DNA of 64,000 nucleotides from Erigeron canadensis (GCF_010389155.1 NC_057762.1:3893513-3957512), one strand, 5' to 3'; shown: positions 1-12,243, counted from the stretch's first letter. The notes: generated from the letters alone by a model not told the origin. Translations and numbers: made by a program.

Positions 1-639
1 CTTTATGGTTCGTATGTTGTCGTTCTTATGGCCATTCATAATATAAAAAAGTTTTTCATGTTTATAGCATCCACCACAAAAAAAAATGGCAGGGGTTAAA
101 CGTTGATGGTAATTTTTTTGTGATGATTGTATTGTTTAAGATAGTAATTAGTTTTATCATCTTTTTAACGTATGGCGGGCTCTATTAAAAGTTTAGTTTC
201 AAAATCAGTTAATTTAGTTTGAGCAAAAAATATAATGCATTTGCAAATCTCCAAGTGATAACAATAGATCGTGGCAACTGGCAACACCAATAGGTTAATT
301 TAGGAATAACTATTTTTTCTTTGTATGGCTGTGTTCATATGCATAAAAACTAGTATTAGTTTAATCATAAAATATAAAGTAAAAGAAAAACAGGAAAGTC
401 AAAAGATACAATTGATGTGATAAAAATATCGAAGAAAGGAGAAGAGTAAAGTCATTTTATTATATCGTAATAATATATAATTAAGCATACTTTGAAGGAG
501 TGAAATATATGTTGGAACCACATTAAATGTGACCATCATTGATTGTTTATCATTCGTGATATGATAATTGACGATAACTGAAATCCCTATGTCTAGTAAA
601 TATACGATGGGCGTATTTACTCTTAAAGACATATTATAA

Positions 640-840
640 GGTTTCCCATTAGATGATTGGAACTACGAGGACTTATATTGCACATACTAAATACCAGGGG
701 CTAAAGTTGTAAATCATCTCTCTATAAATAGAGAGGCATGTACAACATTTCAAAGACTAATCTTCCACCATAATTGTGTGTGTGTTTTCTCTCCTCATCC
801 CATCTTTAATCAATCATCTCGTTTTTGGAACCCGACATTA
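640..840 (+). repeat. Possible LTR-like fragment
   Basis: The stretch has a TATA box (CTATAAATA near 722-730) followed by a short run ending in a motif like the 3' part of plant LTRs (near 820-832). The sentence-like run 'gggctaaagttgtaa' just upstream of the TATA box is common in plant LTR leaders. No second LTR, primer-binding site or TG...CA ends with target duplication could be fixed, so this is only a weak call. Confidence 0.25.
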
Positions 841-1038
841 ATGGCAAACAGTCTTGCTCTTGCAAGGTCCTCTCGATCGTCAGGTACATATTATTATCAT
901 CATATTTTTATTACATTTACAATACAAATCATATTATTTCCAACAATATATGTGTCAATACTCTTGCTTTTAAACTCGTAATACTCTAGCTTAAGGGAAG
1001 GGATGGACCCTCCTAAGTAGAACCGACCAAAATAATAC

Positions 1039-1199
1039 TTACATGGATGTGAAATGAAACTAACTCAAAACACAAAGGAGTAAAGATGAAATTAAAAAAC
1101 AAACAAAAAAAGTAAGTTTATACATGGATGTGAAATGCAACTAACACAAAGGAGTAAAGGTGAAATTAAAAAACAAGAAGAAAAAAAAAGTTTGTTTAA
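1039..1199. repeat. Tandem duplication, about 80 bp x 2
   Basis: Two adjacent diverged copies (about 1039-1120 and 1121-1199) each begin with 'acatggatgtgaaatg' and contain 'cacaaaggagtaaag' followed by an A-rich tail. The unit is non-coding. It lies about 200 bases upstream of the small membrane protein gene, in its likely promoter. Confidence 0.75.
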
Positions 1200-1401
1200 A
1201 TGGATAAGTTCTACATCAATATCATCATCCTAGACTCCTAGTAATGAGTGAAACAACCAAACTCCTAAAACCTTTTTGTTTCGTGAAAACCACTTCACCC
1301 CAACCTCAACCCCACCGAAACATTCCTAGCTATTATATTTACAAAAGTTACTATGTATATATATTCTTCTCTTTGTTCAACTTTTCATATTTTCTTTTGT
1401 G

Positions 1402-1725
1402 ATGGCAATTTCTGATATCATAGTTAGTAACATGACAATCTTGTACTTGGTCATAATAATGGTCATAAAGGCATACGGGCAGCTAACGGGAAAGAGTTAT
1501 GGGGGCGCATGGATGTTGGTTCTTTCGACTACAGTGGTCGTGGTACTTTTAGTATGCGCGCTTACGTGGGACTTGTCGCGTAAAGTTGTTGCCACGTGTG
1601 TGGTTGTTACTCGTGACAAAAATGATGTGACGCAGATGTGTCGAGGTGGTATATGTTGGCATGGTGTTGCTGTTAAGTCTCCTGTTTCTGAAATTCGGCT
1701 TACGCTTCCTAGACGTCATTTATGA
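1402..1725 (+). CDS. Small two-pass membrane protein, unknown function
   Basis: Single-exon gene encoding 107 residues. The start is the ATG at 1402; the in-frame GTG before it is not a plausible plant start. Two hydrophobic segments are visible, about residues 5-25 and 36-56, separated by a short Gly/Lys-rich loop. They are followed by a basic, soluble C-terminal half with a Cys-rich CRGGICWHG motif near residues 78-86. The layout resembles a plant-specific family of small integral membrane proteins of unknown role, which I cannot name with certainty. A TATA-like run (about 1354-1364) lies roughly 40 bases before the ATG, so the leader must be short or the real TATA further up. Codon use and hydrophobic patterning suggest a real gene. 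No localisation can be inferred beyond membrane insertion. Confidence 0.7.
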   Translation: MAISDIIVSNMTILYLVIIMVIKAYGQLTGKSYGGAWMLVLSTTVVVVLLVCALTWDLSRKVVATCVVVTRDKNDVTQMCRGGICWHGVAVKSPVSEIRLTLPRRHL

Positions 1726-2396
1726 ACCAGTGATGATGTTTTAAGAGAAGAATTATGTAAAAGTGGTTGTTACAAAAGAATTACGAGTACAAAGTTGTGT
1801 TGTATAAATATAAGTGTATAGATCGATACGGAAGATAATTTTTCTTTGTTTTACTTTTTTATGACTCTTTTTTCGTTGTAACAAAAGTTTAATTTATTTA
1901 CTTGGTGATAAATTTGTTACTATGACATTTATTTGAGTTACACAAAATACTTTTGTTGTGTAGTTGGGTTTGCAGAAGGCTTTTCTTTTTTTGAAAAATA
2001 TGTAGAAAGCTGTTTAAAGAAAAACTCTTTTATGTACAAAGAGGATCAGGATACCCTTGTTAGGCAATATAGAGCAAGCACTTTTCTGATTTATCGATTC
2101 TCGAGATTTGTAAACAAAGTCATTGTTTAATTATTTATTGATAGCATTATATTTTTTTATATATTTGAACGGCGGAAAATAAAATGACCGTCTAGTAAAA
2201 TGTTAAGAAATACAATCTAAAATACACTATTTAAGCAAACTAGATCGGTTACAACTCACAACTTACAAGACATAAAGGTTAAAAGTCTGTTTTACATGGT
2301 CGGCTCCCTAAAAACATTCAAGTTCCGTATTTAACCATGTTCACTGTATCCTAAGGTGTATATGATCTTAAGTGGGCTATTTATAGTACAGGGAAT

Positions 2397-2885
2397 AGTT
2401 GTCGATTCGTAATTTTTGACTTGACTCGAAACATGATTTTTTAACTTGTGACTCGAAATGTGACTCGACTTGTAAAAGTCAAGGACATTTTTAAGTACTA
2501 CATAATATAGTATAATTATATACATGTAACATCTTTAAAAGCGAAATTTAAGTTTGTTATCTTAATAAATTTATCAAAATATTACATATTCAATAGTTTT
2601 GAGACATAAACTTACAATTTGTCACCAAATTCGCAATAAAATGATCAAAATTACATAGGTAACACACAAAATAATGTAGCAAATTAAGTATAATATATGA
2701 TATTATAACCATAGTATCAAACTACAATAATTATAAGTTTGTGACTCGTGACTCGGTTCAATTTCACACAGCGACTCGTAAGAGTCTGGACAAAAAGCGA
2801 GTCACCTAACGAGTCGACTCGTTTTTGGTGTAAATCAACTCGACTTGTAAGAGTCGACTCGTGACTCGTAAGAGTTTAACAACCG
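2397..2885. repeat. GACTCG-rich palindromic repeat region (probable non-autonomous transposon)
   Basis: Both flanks (2400-2480 and 2745-2880) are packed with GACTCG, CGAGTC and the perfect small hairpin GACTC-GTAA-GAGTC, while the middle is plain AT-rich DNA. Clustered short motifs near both ends in both orientations are what hAT-type transposase-binding regions look like. I could not identify a clean target-site duplication, so the ends are approximate and the class is inferred. Confidence 0.5.
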
Positions 2886-3180
2886 TTGAGGGCTTTCAAC
2901 CATTTAGAAAGTCTTGGGGAGGACATAAGGAAGTCCCTTTATGAGGGTTTGGCTTGGGTTTACTCAAGTTCAAGTTTGAAGGGGCAGAGTTTACTCCTAT
3001 TAATCGTCGTGCCTTCGGGCGGATTAGTAGGGGGTTTTCCCCCATCGGGTATTTGAAATAGACATTTCTACTTCGAGAGAGCTCTCTAGCACGGATCCGG
3101 TTAAGAAAACGTATGCTAGACCTCCCGCTGTCGAATCGCGACATCAAATTTTCAGCGAAATTCACCTTTAAAAAAAAAAC
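2884..3180 (+). repeat. GC-richer dispersed repeat with A-rich tail (possible retroposon)
   Basis: This block of about 290 bases is clearly less AT-rich than its surroundings and ends in a run of ten A (3170-3179), as a SINE or retroposed fragment would. It has a palindromic start (GAGGGCTTTCAACC region) and an open frame on the minus strand with no recognisable domain. No RNA polymerase III boxes or target duplication could be assigned confidently. Confidence 0.35.
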
Positions 3181-4818
3181 TACTTCAAAAGGAAGATAAT
3201 AAAAACTAGACTACATTTGACATTACAAACATAATCGATTTTTTTTAATGAGTTAACTCTTCATTTATTATAATTTTTTTTTGTTTAATTTAAATGAAGT
3301 TTTATAGTGGTAAACAAGCATCGAATGGTTTTCAATGAGTCAAAATAATTTCACATATATAAAAACTAGTTTTTTTTTTTTTATTATTCATGGTCCACTA
3401 AAAAAACCCAAAGCCCACCTAAACACAATACCTAGAAAACTAGAAAAAGTGCATCATTGGGCTTCGTTTGACTTTATTTCAGTACAGCTTGGTTGAACAA
3501 TAAAAAATGACAAATTCAAAAAGCTCATAAACTGATAAGAGCAAAAAGCTCATAAACCCAATAGGAATGAGCAAAAAGTTTTGAATCTCGATCCCATTGT
3601 ATCGTAAAATGATACTGAATTCAATATTTTTCGAGATCGATTTAAATCGGTACTAGGTTCAGAAAATACCAAACTAATCACGTTTAATTAACAAAAAAAC
3701 ATTTTTGATAATTTAATGGATTAGATAATTTAACTTTTTTTTATTTAGACCCTAACAAAGACTACCTAAGTTCATTAAACATTTGAGAAGCCCCATCAAT
3801 CACTTAAAAGTTAAACTATGTAGCTTAATCGACATACAAAAAACTCACTTAATTGTACATCATTTCATCTGTTGCTAGGAAACAAAAATCGTAAATTTAA
3901 AGGGTTTTTTGGTTACTTTTATAGTTTTATATCTATGAATTGATCACTATAACATTTTGCAGTTTGTTACTAACTTTACATTATCTCTAAAATTGTTCAT
4001 TGTTAATTCATACTGTAACTTGTTATTTTAGCTTTCTAAATTCTAACACACACGAATCAAACTCTGCAAAGGAGGTTTGCATTCTTTCGCATCAAATTAT
4101 CATTGATTTGCATTCCATCAAATTATTATTGATTTGTCTAGTCTTTCATTCCCGATGTATTGTTTGTGGGTTTTTCCGAAGATCTCATATTCTTTTTCTT
4201 TGCGTAAAACTCACAATTATTCATTCGTGTCACGAATCTTATTGGCGGCGATGATGGCCGGCTCTTGGTGGTGGTGATGGTGGCGGAGATTCAACAGCGG
4301 CGGGACTCCTGAAATTAATTCTCAACTGAAGATCTAGACATTTAATTAGAGCTGCTGCAATGTTTTTAGAAAATAACGGTAGTCCGAAATTCTCATTCCT
4401 TAAATAATTAGAGCAAATCAAATAGCTGTTAATCACTATCATGTGCGAAGGACATCAAATGACAACTTGAGGTTTTATCAAGATTTATGAACTATAGTTA
4501 TTAATTATTAATTGGTGTTTGGGGGAAAGTAGAAAAGGATCTAAGAGAATGGCTTAAAAGTTCATGGTGTTTTGTAAGAGCAGTGCTTATTACTTTCTTT
4601 GGCTTACGTCCTGAGACTCCAAAGATGCGGACGTTTATTGGCACCCTTCGTCCACATTGATGCGTCTTCAACTATAGTCCTCCTATGGAATATGGGGGAC
4701 GCTCCAAGTGGGTCCAAACATCAATCTTTTATCTTTTGTTTTTTTTTTTTGTTTTATATATGAGTGGGGTATATATAGGTGTATTTGTGTGTGTGAGATA
4801 AATTATAATTAATTAATG

Positions 4819-4957
4819 ATGTGGCGAAGAAGTTCCAAGAAGCTGTCCTTATAGACAGTGAGTGTTATGAGGGTAATCCTGGGTTATGTGATGCTGATGT
4901 GGCAGGAAAGAAGCTCCAAAAAGTTGACCCTTACAAGTACAAGCCTAATGGGTAAGG
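4819..4957 (+). pseudogene. Short coding relic, unassigned
   Basis: A 46-codon open stretch ends in TAA and reads like protein (charged, with a GNPGLCDADVAGKK segment and a KVDPYKYKPNG tail). It lacks any nearby upstream exon or start that I can support. It may be the last exon of a decayed gene or a captured fragment. The family is not recognised. Confidence 0.25.
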
Positions 4958-5506
4958 ATGATAAAATGAGGTTATGTTTTTATTGTTGAAGGAATTTAAT
5001 TGAATAATAAGATATGAAAATTAAGACCTGGGTTGTGGTTGGTAGTGGAGATGATGAAGATGATGCATACACTTAAATGGACTATTATACCCTTGCTAAC
5101 AGTCCTAAACTAACAGAAATTAGTGGTATGGACTACGGGCAATAAGAATGAAAAACAAAAGGACTGTTAGCAACGAAAAAAAAGGATAGGGGTCAACTTA
5201 ATAATAAGAAGAACCACATGAACCATTTGTGATATTTTCTCTTTTATTTAGCTACAGCTTAATTAGTATGTCAATATGAACATTGATGATGTAGAATGCC
5301 TCAGGATCAATGGAGGGTAGATTTGGATCTAATGCAATTTACATATATAATGATAAAGAACCTTTATACGCTAAAATTCTAAATTTTTGTTAGAAGAAAT
5401 CTTAGTACATATATGTTTCTATCCATTGATTTCCAAAAGTTATTACAGTATTCTAAATAGGATTTTGAATATGCCTTCTTTAACACACCTTACATCAATA
5501 CATAAA

Positions 5507-7404
5507 TTAATCAACAGAAATTTCATTTCTTGTTTTTGAAATGGCACACATTGCTTGATGTACTTGAAGCATGCTCAATTCTCTATCATTTTGTACTCGG
5601 ATGCAGTTCTTGGCTATTCTAAGCGTGCCATAAATTTCCTCATCAAATCCTTGTTCCGCCAAGCATCCATCAATCACATACAATTCCGTACTAGAGTTGA
5701 TCCATGTCGATGGTTCTCTACCAGAAATCAATTCAAGCAACACAATCCCAAAGCTATAAACGTCCTCCTTGTAAGGACCGAGACTAAATTCTGGAACAAC
5801 AAAATTGCAACAACTTGATGGGATGCCGCTTGTATTCATCAAGATTTTTGAATTGCCAAAATTTGATATCTTGGGCTCAAACTCATCATCTAGTAATATA
5901 CAGTTTGAGTTGATTTTGCAATGGGCTACCCGGAGCACATTGTTGTGATGTAGCCACGCAAGTCCTCGTGCTATTCCTATGGCGATCCTAAACCGTAGAG
6001 TCCATCCCATCTTCTTACCTTCCACTTGTGGCATACAATGTAGCCATTGATGGAGGGTTCGATTGCTCATGTATTTATATACTAGAAATTTCTTCTCCAT
6101 TTCAAAGCAAAAAGCTAGAAGTGGTACTAAGTTTGTGTGCCGCAGTCTTCCTAAAATTTCTATTTCTAATAAGAACTCCTTTTTAAAGCTCTCAAACTTA
6201 TGGAGCCTTTTGACTGCAAGCAACAAACCGTTTGATAACATAGCCTTGTACATGAGTCCCATGTTTCCACGGCCAATCACTTTTTCAATGTCAAAATTAT
6301 TGGTTGCCATTTCAATCTCCTCCAAACTCATTCGGCGTATGTACTTTTCCATGGCAGTTACCTGTTTGATAATCATAATTACATATTAGTATTTATTCTT
6401 CAACTTGACACATGGCGCAAACACTTTATATACAAAAAAATAGATGGATTTTCAGAGAGGATGCGGAATTTAATTACCTTGCTCTCTTCGCTTCCACTAT
6501 CCTCAGTTAACTGGATTTGAAAGATTTCTTCAATCAGACGCTGCCTCCTACCCATTAGTATTTTCTTGGTAATGAAATGATAAGTAATCACGAGGCTTAT
6601 AGACAGCCTAGAGGCACCTCTTGGAAAAAAGAAGAACATCAGCAAAGTACTTAAGATAGCAGGAGTAAAACCGACTTGAAACCCAAAAATAAAGGGATCT
6701 ATGTGCCGTTCAAAATTAATAATAATATTAAAGGGATTTGTATGGCCTTGATCATTCTTGCAGGGACTCAACGGACCTCCACAAAGTCCTAAGTTGTTTA
6801 TATAACTACCTGCAGCAGCGGTGGCATTGTAAAAATAGGGTACAGGTCCTGATAATCTATTGTTTGCGACACTAAAATCGCTGAGGCGATTAAGTCCCCC
6901 CAATTGTGGTGGGATTTCGCCAGTTAGGTGATTGTTATTAAGCTTCAGAATATTAATGAAGCTGCAATTAGCAAGGCTAGGTGGAATTGGACCGGAGAAA
7001 CTGTTGTATGACAGATCTAGAGAGGAGACAAAAGGTATAACATCTGTTAAATTGGTGGGAAGGGGTCCTTGGAGTTGGTTGCGAGAGAGGTCTAACGTTG
7101 TTAGGCTGGTGCAGTTTTTTAAGCCCAATGGAAATGCTCCTCTCAGTCCTATGTCTGATAGTCGAAGATTCATAACCCTGCTCTCATCAATGTGCCAGCA
7201 TTCGACACCAGTAAAGCGACATATGAAACCTTCAGCCTCATTACTAAAATCCCACGATACTAACACGCTATAAGTATCTTGGAGCGATTTCTTGATCGAT
7301 CTCAGGCAATCGATGTCTGACTGAACGGCATTGCTTAGAGCAAAGCAAGCTAGTATGAGTAGCATGTGCAAGTATAAACTAGGAATAATACATATTCTGC
7401 TCAT
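5507..7404 (-). CDS. BIR1-like LRR receptor-like pseudokinase
   Basis: Two exons, complement(5507..6361, 6478..7404), joined in phase 0 by a short GT-AG intron; 593 residues, against about 620 for Arabidopsis BIR1. The start is the ATG at 7404, which gives a signal peptide (residues 1-27). The ectodomain has the family's opening DIDCLRSIKKSLQD, a Cys-capped N-terminal region (FICRFTGVECWH) and about four to five LRRs, followed by GLCGGPLSPC and a membrane segment near residues 245-285. The intracellular kinase keeps the VKRL lysine (residue 360) and a glycine-rich loop GRGNMG (339-344). HRD is replaced by HCK and DFG by NFG, so catalysis is unlikely. BIR proteins bind BAK1/SERK co-receptors and restrain immune signalling; that role is inferred from family membership. 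All exon sequence is open, so the gene looks functional as a pseudokinase. Confidence 0.88.
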
Positions 7405-7476
7405 TATGATAATATATATGTAGCTAGCTATTGTTGTTGTATAGTGAATATGTAATACTTGTATATAACTATACAA

Positions 7477-10233
7477 GTGATGAACCGAGTAGTCTTTTAA
7501 TTTGTGGGGCTCACTCCCAATACAGTAATTTAATGGAAATAACTGGGTTTCATCTAAAATTTGAGATAAGTATACGAAGAGTCAACGCCGCTAAGCGTAT
7601 CAATATTAGAATAATTTAACGAAATAACCAGTAGAATGGAGATACGTATATGAAAAAACAATGTCGTTAAAGAAATAATATCCAAACACGTCTGTTGAAA
7701 AAAATGATAGACCATAAACTAACATAGTTAAGACAATTGTATTAATGCCTAAATTAGACACTTTTTTGTCTACCAAAAGTCTTGAGTCTCCTGTGGGACT
7801 CACACTCACTCACAAGAAAAATAGGGTAATTAAACAACGTTCATGAAGGGGTGGAAAAATTGAACCCTGGTCCCAGTTAATCTTAACTTGTTAAATACGT
7901 ACGAAGTGTACGTCAACTCTTGCATTCAAAGTCTATACAGGAAAGTTCATGGTCTTCGCATTTTACTCATATTTTTACATAAAAAATAATATAGTGAAAC
8001 AGATTTTATTAACAAATTTTAATAATTCATGTGGACCAATAAAATAAAATAAAAAAACGGAGTATATAGATAAAAAAAATAATAATAACTTTATTGGTGT
8101 TTGTTAATATATATCATATGGTTTTATGAACCTTGTTAATTAGTAAATATTTGCTTTTCACTCTAACAATATTCTTTTTACATGGATAAATGTTGTTTTT
8201 GGGTCATCGTCCAAGTAATTTGAGGAGTAGCTAAGATTATTGAAGCAACGTATGCCATCTGTACAATAAACTTATGTTTTTACACAAATATATTGTAAAT
8301 GTATGTAAATATTTCTTCAAGTTTAAGTTAAATTAAACTAAATTAAATAAAATTTATATATCTAAGTAGGTTTTAGGTAGAATAAAACAAGTATTAAAGT
8401 AAAACAAATGAAACAATAGATTTCTTTTCACTGAAAATTATCGTGCATCATGAAAATCATCGTGCATCAATTGCTTTGTGAATCTTCGTGTCCTATTTGT
8501 TTTACTTTAATATTTGTATAACACAACCCCTATTAACCCCTATATAAATAATAGTGATCAAATCACACATAAATTTAGTGATACCAAAAATACATACCAG
8601 TAAGAAATTGGCAGACTAAGGTCGCGTTTGGTTCACAGAATTTGATAGAATCCGATGGAATTGGAATTGAATTTCATTCCTTAGTGTGTTTGGTTGGTTA
8701 AAGATGGAGGAATCACATTTCGTTGGAATGTTAACATTCCCTAATTTGATGGAATCTCCATTCCTTGGGGATGGGGGAAGGAATCTCATTCCGTCCCTCA
8801 CTTGAATCTTCAAAAAATCAAAAACATTCCGTCAAATTCCATTCCTTCAGATTTCAATTCCTTTGAAAGATTTCATTCCTTCCAAAAACATTCCACGAAC
8901 CAAACGCGCCCTAAGTATATATAAGCCGTATAACATGGCATTCCCTAATCCCTAGCATGTAAACTCATGATAGTAATATTATAATTTTTTGAACATAAGT
9001 TGAATGGTACCTAAAAAAATCAAATGCAAGTGAATTTGAGAACCCGGACTCTATCAAATCATCTTTTATAAGCTAAATTATTTCATGTGATCATATATCT
9101 AGCTTAATAAAATTTACCAATCTATTTTCTATATTCATCTTACAAAATGATTAATAAGAAACAAAATTTAAATGTGAAAGATTAACGAATATACTAAAAA
9201 AATTAAAAGAATTAAAAATTGAAGGCGTTATCATTCAATTGGATATGTAATAGGTCTAAATCTTTTAACATGTCTTGAATAGATCGGTGTATTTTCTCTT
9301 TTTAAACATTACATGCATGTTTTATCGGGTGGCATCTTGCTAGTCATTAATTAGTTCACCTTTCGAAAAAAGTTAAATATAAACATATAAAAAAAAATTA
9401 TATTAATTTTTAATTTAAATTATTATCTCTATCACTATTGCCTACTTAATTGCTTTTTTTTTACGAAGAAGAATGTACGTCTTTTTCTAACATCAATCAT
9501 CACACAATCATAGTAATGAAACATATATGGTTTGCAATTCCAATCAAACCAAGTAATAGCGTAATTGCATTTATAACATAGATCCAATGAAAAGAATGAA
9601 GCTATATGCCTATATATCGTCCAAGAAGGTGTCTAGACGTTCAAACGCAAGTAGCTTTGTGTCTTTGCTTCCAAAGTGTTCAAATAAGAATCCATTAATT
9701 TATTGTCAATCCCACATGAATCTTCACTAACCATTGCATATTTTTGGATTCGCGATAAGGCATGTTTATGGAAATTCATCTTTTTATTGGGAAATTGGTA
9801 CGAAACTGAATATAATTAGAATGATAAATAAAGAAGAGGAAAATAATACAACATGAAATATGAAGTTTAATAATATAAACAATAAAATGAAGTTCGATAA
9901 TCTCTTCAATTCTCTTATCTATAAAAAAAAAGGAATTGTTTTTAGAAGTGTTTTTAATCAAAAATCCTGTATGAAAGTCCCTTCTTTTTGTCTAATACCC
10001 GTTCTCTAAAATTTAGTCTAAACAAATTTTGGAATACATTAATCACGAATATTCTTTTTGAACGGTAAATTTCATTGATCCAACCCAATAACTGCAAGGT
10101 GGCATCCCAAATTGGTGATAAATGTCCAAGTTTGAACCTGAAACCTCTTAGAAAGGCAAAACTTATCGCCTCTCCTTTGGACTACTAAACCGATAAGGCA
10201 TCAAACATATGATTTGCAGATGTCACATCTAAA
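7477..10233. other. Intergenic stretch downstream of the unknown two-exon gene
   Basis: AT-rich DNA with no coding potential that I can support. It holds one Tourist-like MITE (8620-8911). The rest shows only low-complexity runs. Confidence 0.6.
8620..8911. mobile_element. Tourist-like (PIF/Harbinger) MITE, 292 bp
   Basis: The terminal inverted repeats read GGTCGCGTTTGGTTC on the left and, on the opposite strand, GGGCGCGTTTGGTTC on the right. They are flanked by TAA at 8617-8619 and 8912-8914. A GGGxxxGTTTGGTT terminus plus a 3-bp TAA/TTA duplication is the hallmark of Tourist elements. The interior is rich in GGAATG/CATTCC and has no coding capacity. Confidence 0.85.
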
Positions 10234-11455
10234 TCAAAAGAAGATGCAGCCCTTTTGGTTTGTTGATCTTGTTCTGAACCAACATCCAGGCTTCAATGTC
10301 TCTTCTGCATACCTACATGCACAAAAGACAACTATTAAGTGTCAAAAAATGTAAACAACAAACATGCAAATAATAAATTTATTGTAACAATACAAAATGT
10401 AAAATATCTTGACCATTGGATAATGTTAAAACCAGTGGTGGAGCCAAGATTCTTTTTCTGAGGTCACCAAACAGTTTTTATGATACCAAAAACATATAAA
10501 CTAATTAACTAAATAATTAAATTACATCAGTTTGAGTTGCCAATTAAATTTAAAACTAGATAAATACATAAAATAGTATTGGAAAAATAAAGTTTTTTGA
10601 AAATTGTGGCGTTATCATGATCACGTTTGATCACCACATAGCCCCGCCACTAGTTAAAACTGATGCATGAGTATTCATAAAACACAAGTATATATATTAA
10701 TGTATGAAGATTTTCATGATACATAAGGATTTTCAGGTAAGAAAAAAAAATGTGTTTTACTTTAACACTTGTTTTATTTGGAAACAATAATTAAAAGTAT
10801 TTACAGTCAAAATTTGAGAGGTCATAAGAACTTATAATAAGGTGAATACAAATATATAGCTGTTAGTTGCAGAGTTAGAAAAGAAAGGTGCATACCTGTT
10901 TCTGGTAGGAGCAGTATACCGCGGATTATTGCTACAAGATTTGTTATTGGTGTCACATCGGTTTTCAGCAAAAAGCCGAGTCTTACATTCTTTCGTATCA
11001 ATATGATATCTCTGTAAGCCGTTCACAGATGTACTTCGAGAAACCTTACGTTTCTTGAAGCCAAAAGAACTCGGTACAAACATCTTTAGAAGGATAACTC
11101 CAGTATCAAGGCTCACACTCCTTGAAATCGAACCCTTATTTGCACCTTTATCGTTTTCTTTTGATTTTGGTTCTGTATCTTGTGAGACCATGTCTTTTAA
11201 GGACAACTCGTAACACGATTCTGGCAAGTCGTTTAATGCTTCCATGAGCTCTTTTCTTCCTTCTACCATTGCTATCATGGGTGATGATGGACATATGCAA
11301 TTAGAAGAATTGATGTTTTTGGACCAAAGGCGTGGTGAGAACCCGAATTGGTTATCATCTTCACCTTGTTTTTGAAGATGTTTTGTTTTTGGGATGTCAC
11401 AAAATGTGAAATCTGTTGATTTATTTAAGGAATGGAGCTTTAATTGAGAGGTCAT
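10234..11455 (-). CDS. Plant protein of unknown function, two exons
   Basis: Complement(10234..10312, 10896..11455), encoding 212 residues. The ATG at 11455 is chosen because the upstream in-frame codon at 11473 is GTG. Exon 1 ends AACAG|GTATGC and exon 2 begins after TGTAG, restoring the frame (phase 2) and adding a short C-terminus with PGCWF and ending KGCIFF. A conserved-looking segment GRKELMEALNDLPESCYELS (about residues 65-84) precedes a Lys/Ser-rich region (about 94-150) with SRSVSLDTG and KKRKVSRSTS, which resembles phosphorylation or nuclear-localisation stretches. I recognise the style of a plant-specific family but cannot name a function. The 583-base intron carries an 8-bp-TSD hAT MITE (10433-10652). 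Confidence 0.7.
10433..10652. mobile_element. hAT-type MITE, 220 bp, inside an intron
   Basis: The element begins CAGTGGTGGAGCC and ends as the complement of TAGTGGCGGGGCT. It is flanked by the perfect 8-bp duplication GTTAAAAC (10425-10432 and 10653-10660). An 8-bp duplication with CA(G)TGG-type ends indicates hAT. It sits in the single coding intron of the unknown gene at 10234-11455. Confidence 0.88.
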
Positions 11456-11846
11456 GTTATGAGCTACATGCACTTAATAGTTAATATATATGTATCAAAA
11501 GCAATTATCATTAGCTATATGCCAATATATATATAGTGTGCAATACATACATAGTACTTGATGATTTTCTCAAAAACAATTTAATGCATATGTATTGTGA
11601 GTCAAGTCTCTCTTTGAAAATGAAACTGCCGTCTAAGATGGGGTGACGACAAAAAGAAGACGTGATCAATTTTCTTTTCCATTTGGCAAATAAGATATAG
11701 CTAGAAACAAAATTACTCCATATTAGTTATGATCTCTAATATATTATAAATCATTTAAATTTAAATATGCATAAGGGTTTTTCATCGAGAGTTTACACTG
11801 AATTATTTTTCAGCTTAGGGTTCTCTAACGTGAACCTGATTAAGAC

Positions 11847-12044
11847 CAGTGGTGAAACTTGAAAGTTTTTAGTGGGGGTCGGGATTTAAATATTTTTTTT
11901 TTCCTAACACTATTTTTTTTTAAATAGGAGGTCAAAATCGAGTATATCAAAAATTTTCTATACGAAAACCATATATCCCTCTATCGCAAAAAAAATTTCG
12001 GAGGGTCAGGCGCCCCTCCCCGCCCCTATATAGTTGCGCCCCTG
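11847..12044. mobile_element. hAT-type MITE, 198 bp
   Basis: Left end CAGTGGTGAAACTTG; the right end, read on the other strand, is CAGGGGCGCAACTA. It is flanked by ATTAAGAC at 11839-11846 and 12045-12052. The left end resembles the element at 10433-10652, but the interior differs. It is non-coding. Confidence 0.85.
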
Positions 12045-12117
12045 ATTAAGACAACGTATATAAGACTTCCCGTCATTTGCAAGTAAGTCACATCTTTTTC
12101 AAAAAAATTAAAAGAAC

Positions 12118-12243
12118 TTTTTTATTAATGAGCTGAGTTGAACCTATTTTCTTCTTGTATATAAGGGGTTTGCTTGGCATTGGGCTGAGTTGAACCTATT
12201 ATTTTTATTAATGAGCTGAGTTGAACCTATTTTCTTCGTGTAA
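12118..12243. repeat. Short direct repeat, two full and one partial copy
   Basis: The unit starting 'ttattaatgagctgagttg' and running on through 'aacctattttcttc' occurs at about 12120-12158 and 12204-12243. A shorter copy of its core (GCTGAGTTGAACCTATT) lies between them at 12184-12200. This pattern suggests local slippage or unequal exchange. Confidence 0.7.

Larger units (their letters stand above)
1726..5506. other. Intergenic stretch between small membrane gene and BIR-like gene
   Basis: About 3.8 kb of AT-rich DNA without a convincing complete gene. It contains the GACTCG-rich repeat (2397-2885), a GC-richer dispersed repeat (2884-3180) and a short possible coding relic (4819-4957). A GC-rich patch at 4240-4310 looks like captured or decayed coding sequence, but no family is recognisable. 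Confidence 0.6.

Noticed and set aside
399..632. 77-codon open frame on the minus strand
   Set aside because: AT-rich chance frame adjacent to an LTR-like fragment; no start context or domain.
640..840. A full LTR retrotransposon at the left edge
   Set aside because: No paired LTR, primer-binding site, gag or pol sequence; only one weak LTR-like segment is visible.
2896..3165. 89-codon open frame on the minus strand
   Set aside because: It lies in a dispersed repeat with an A-rich tail on the other strand; no protein family matches.
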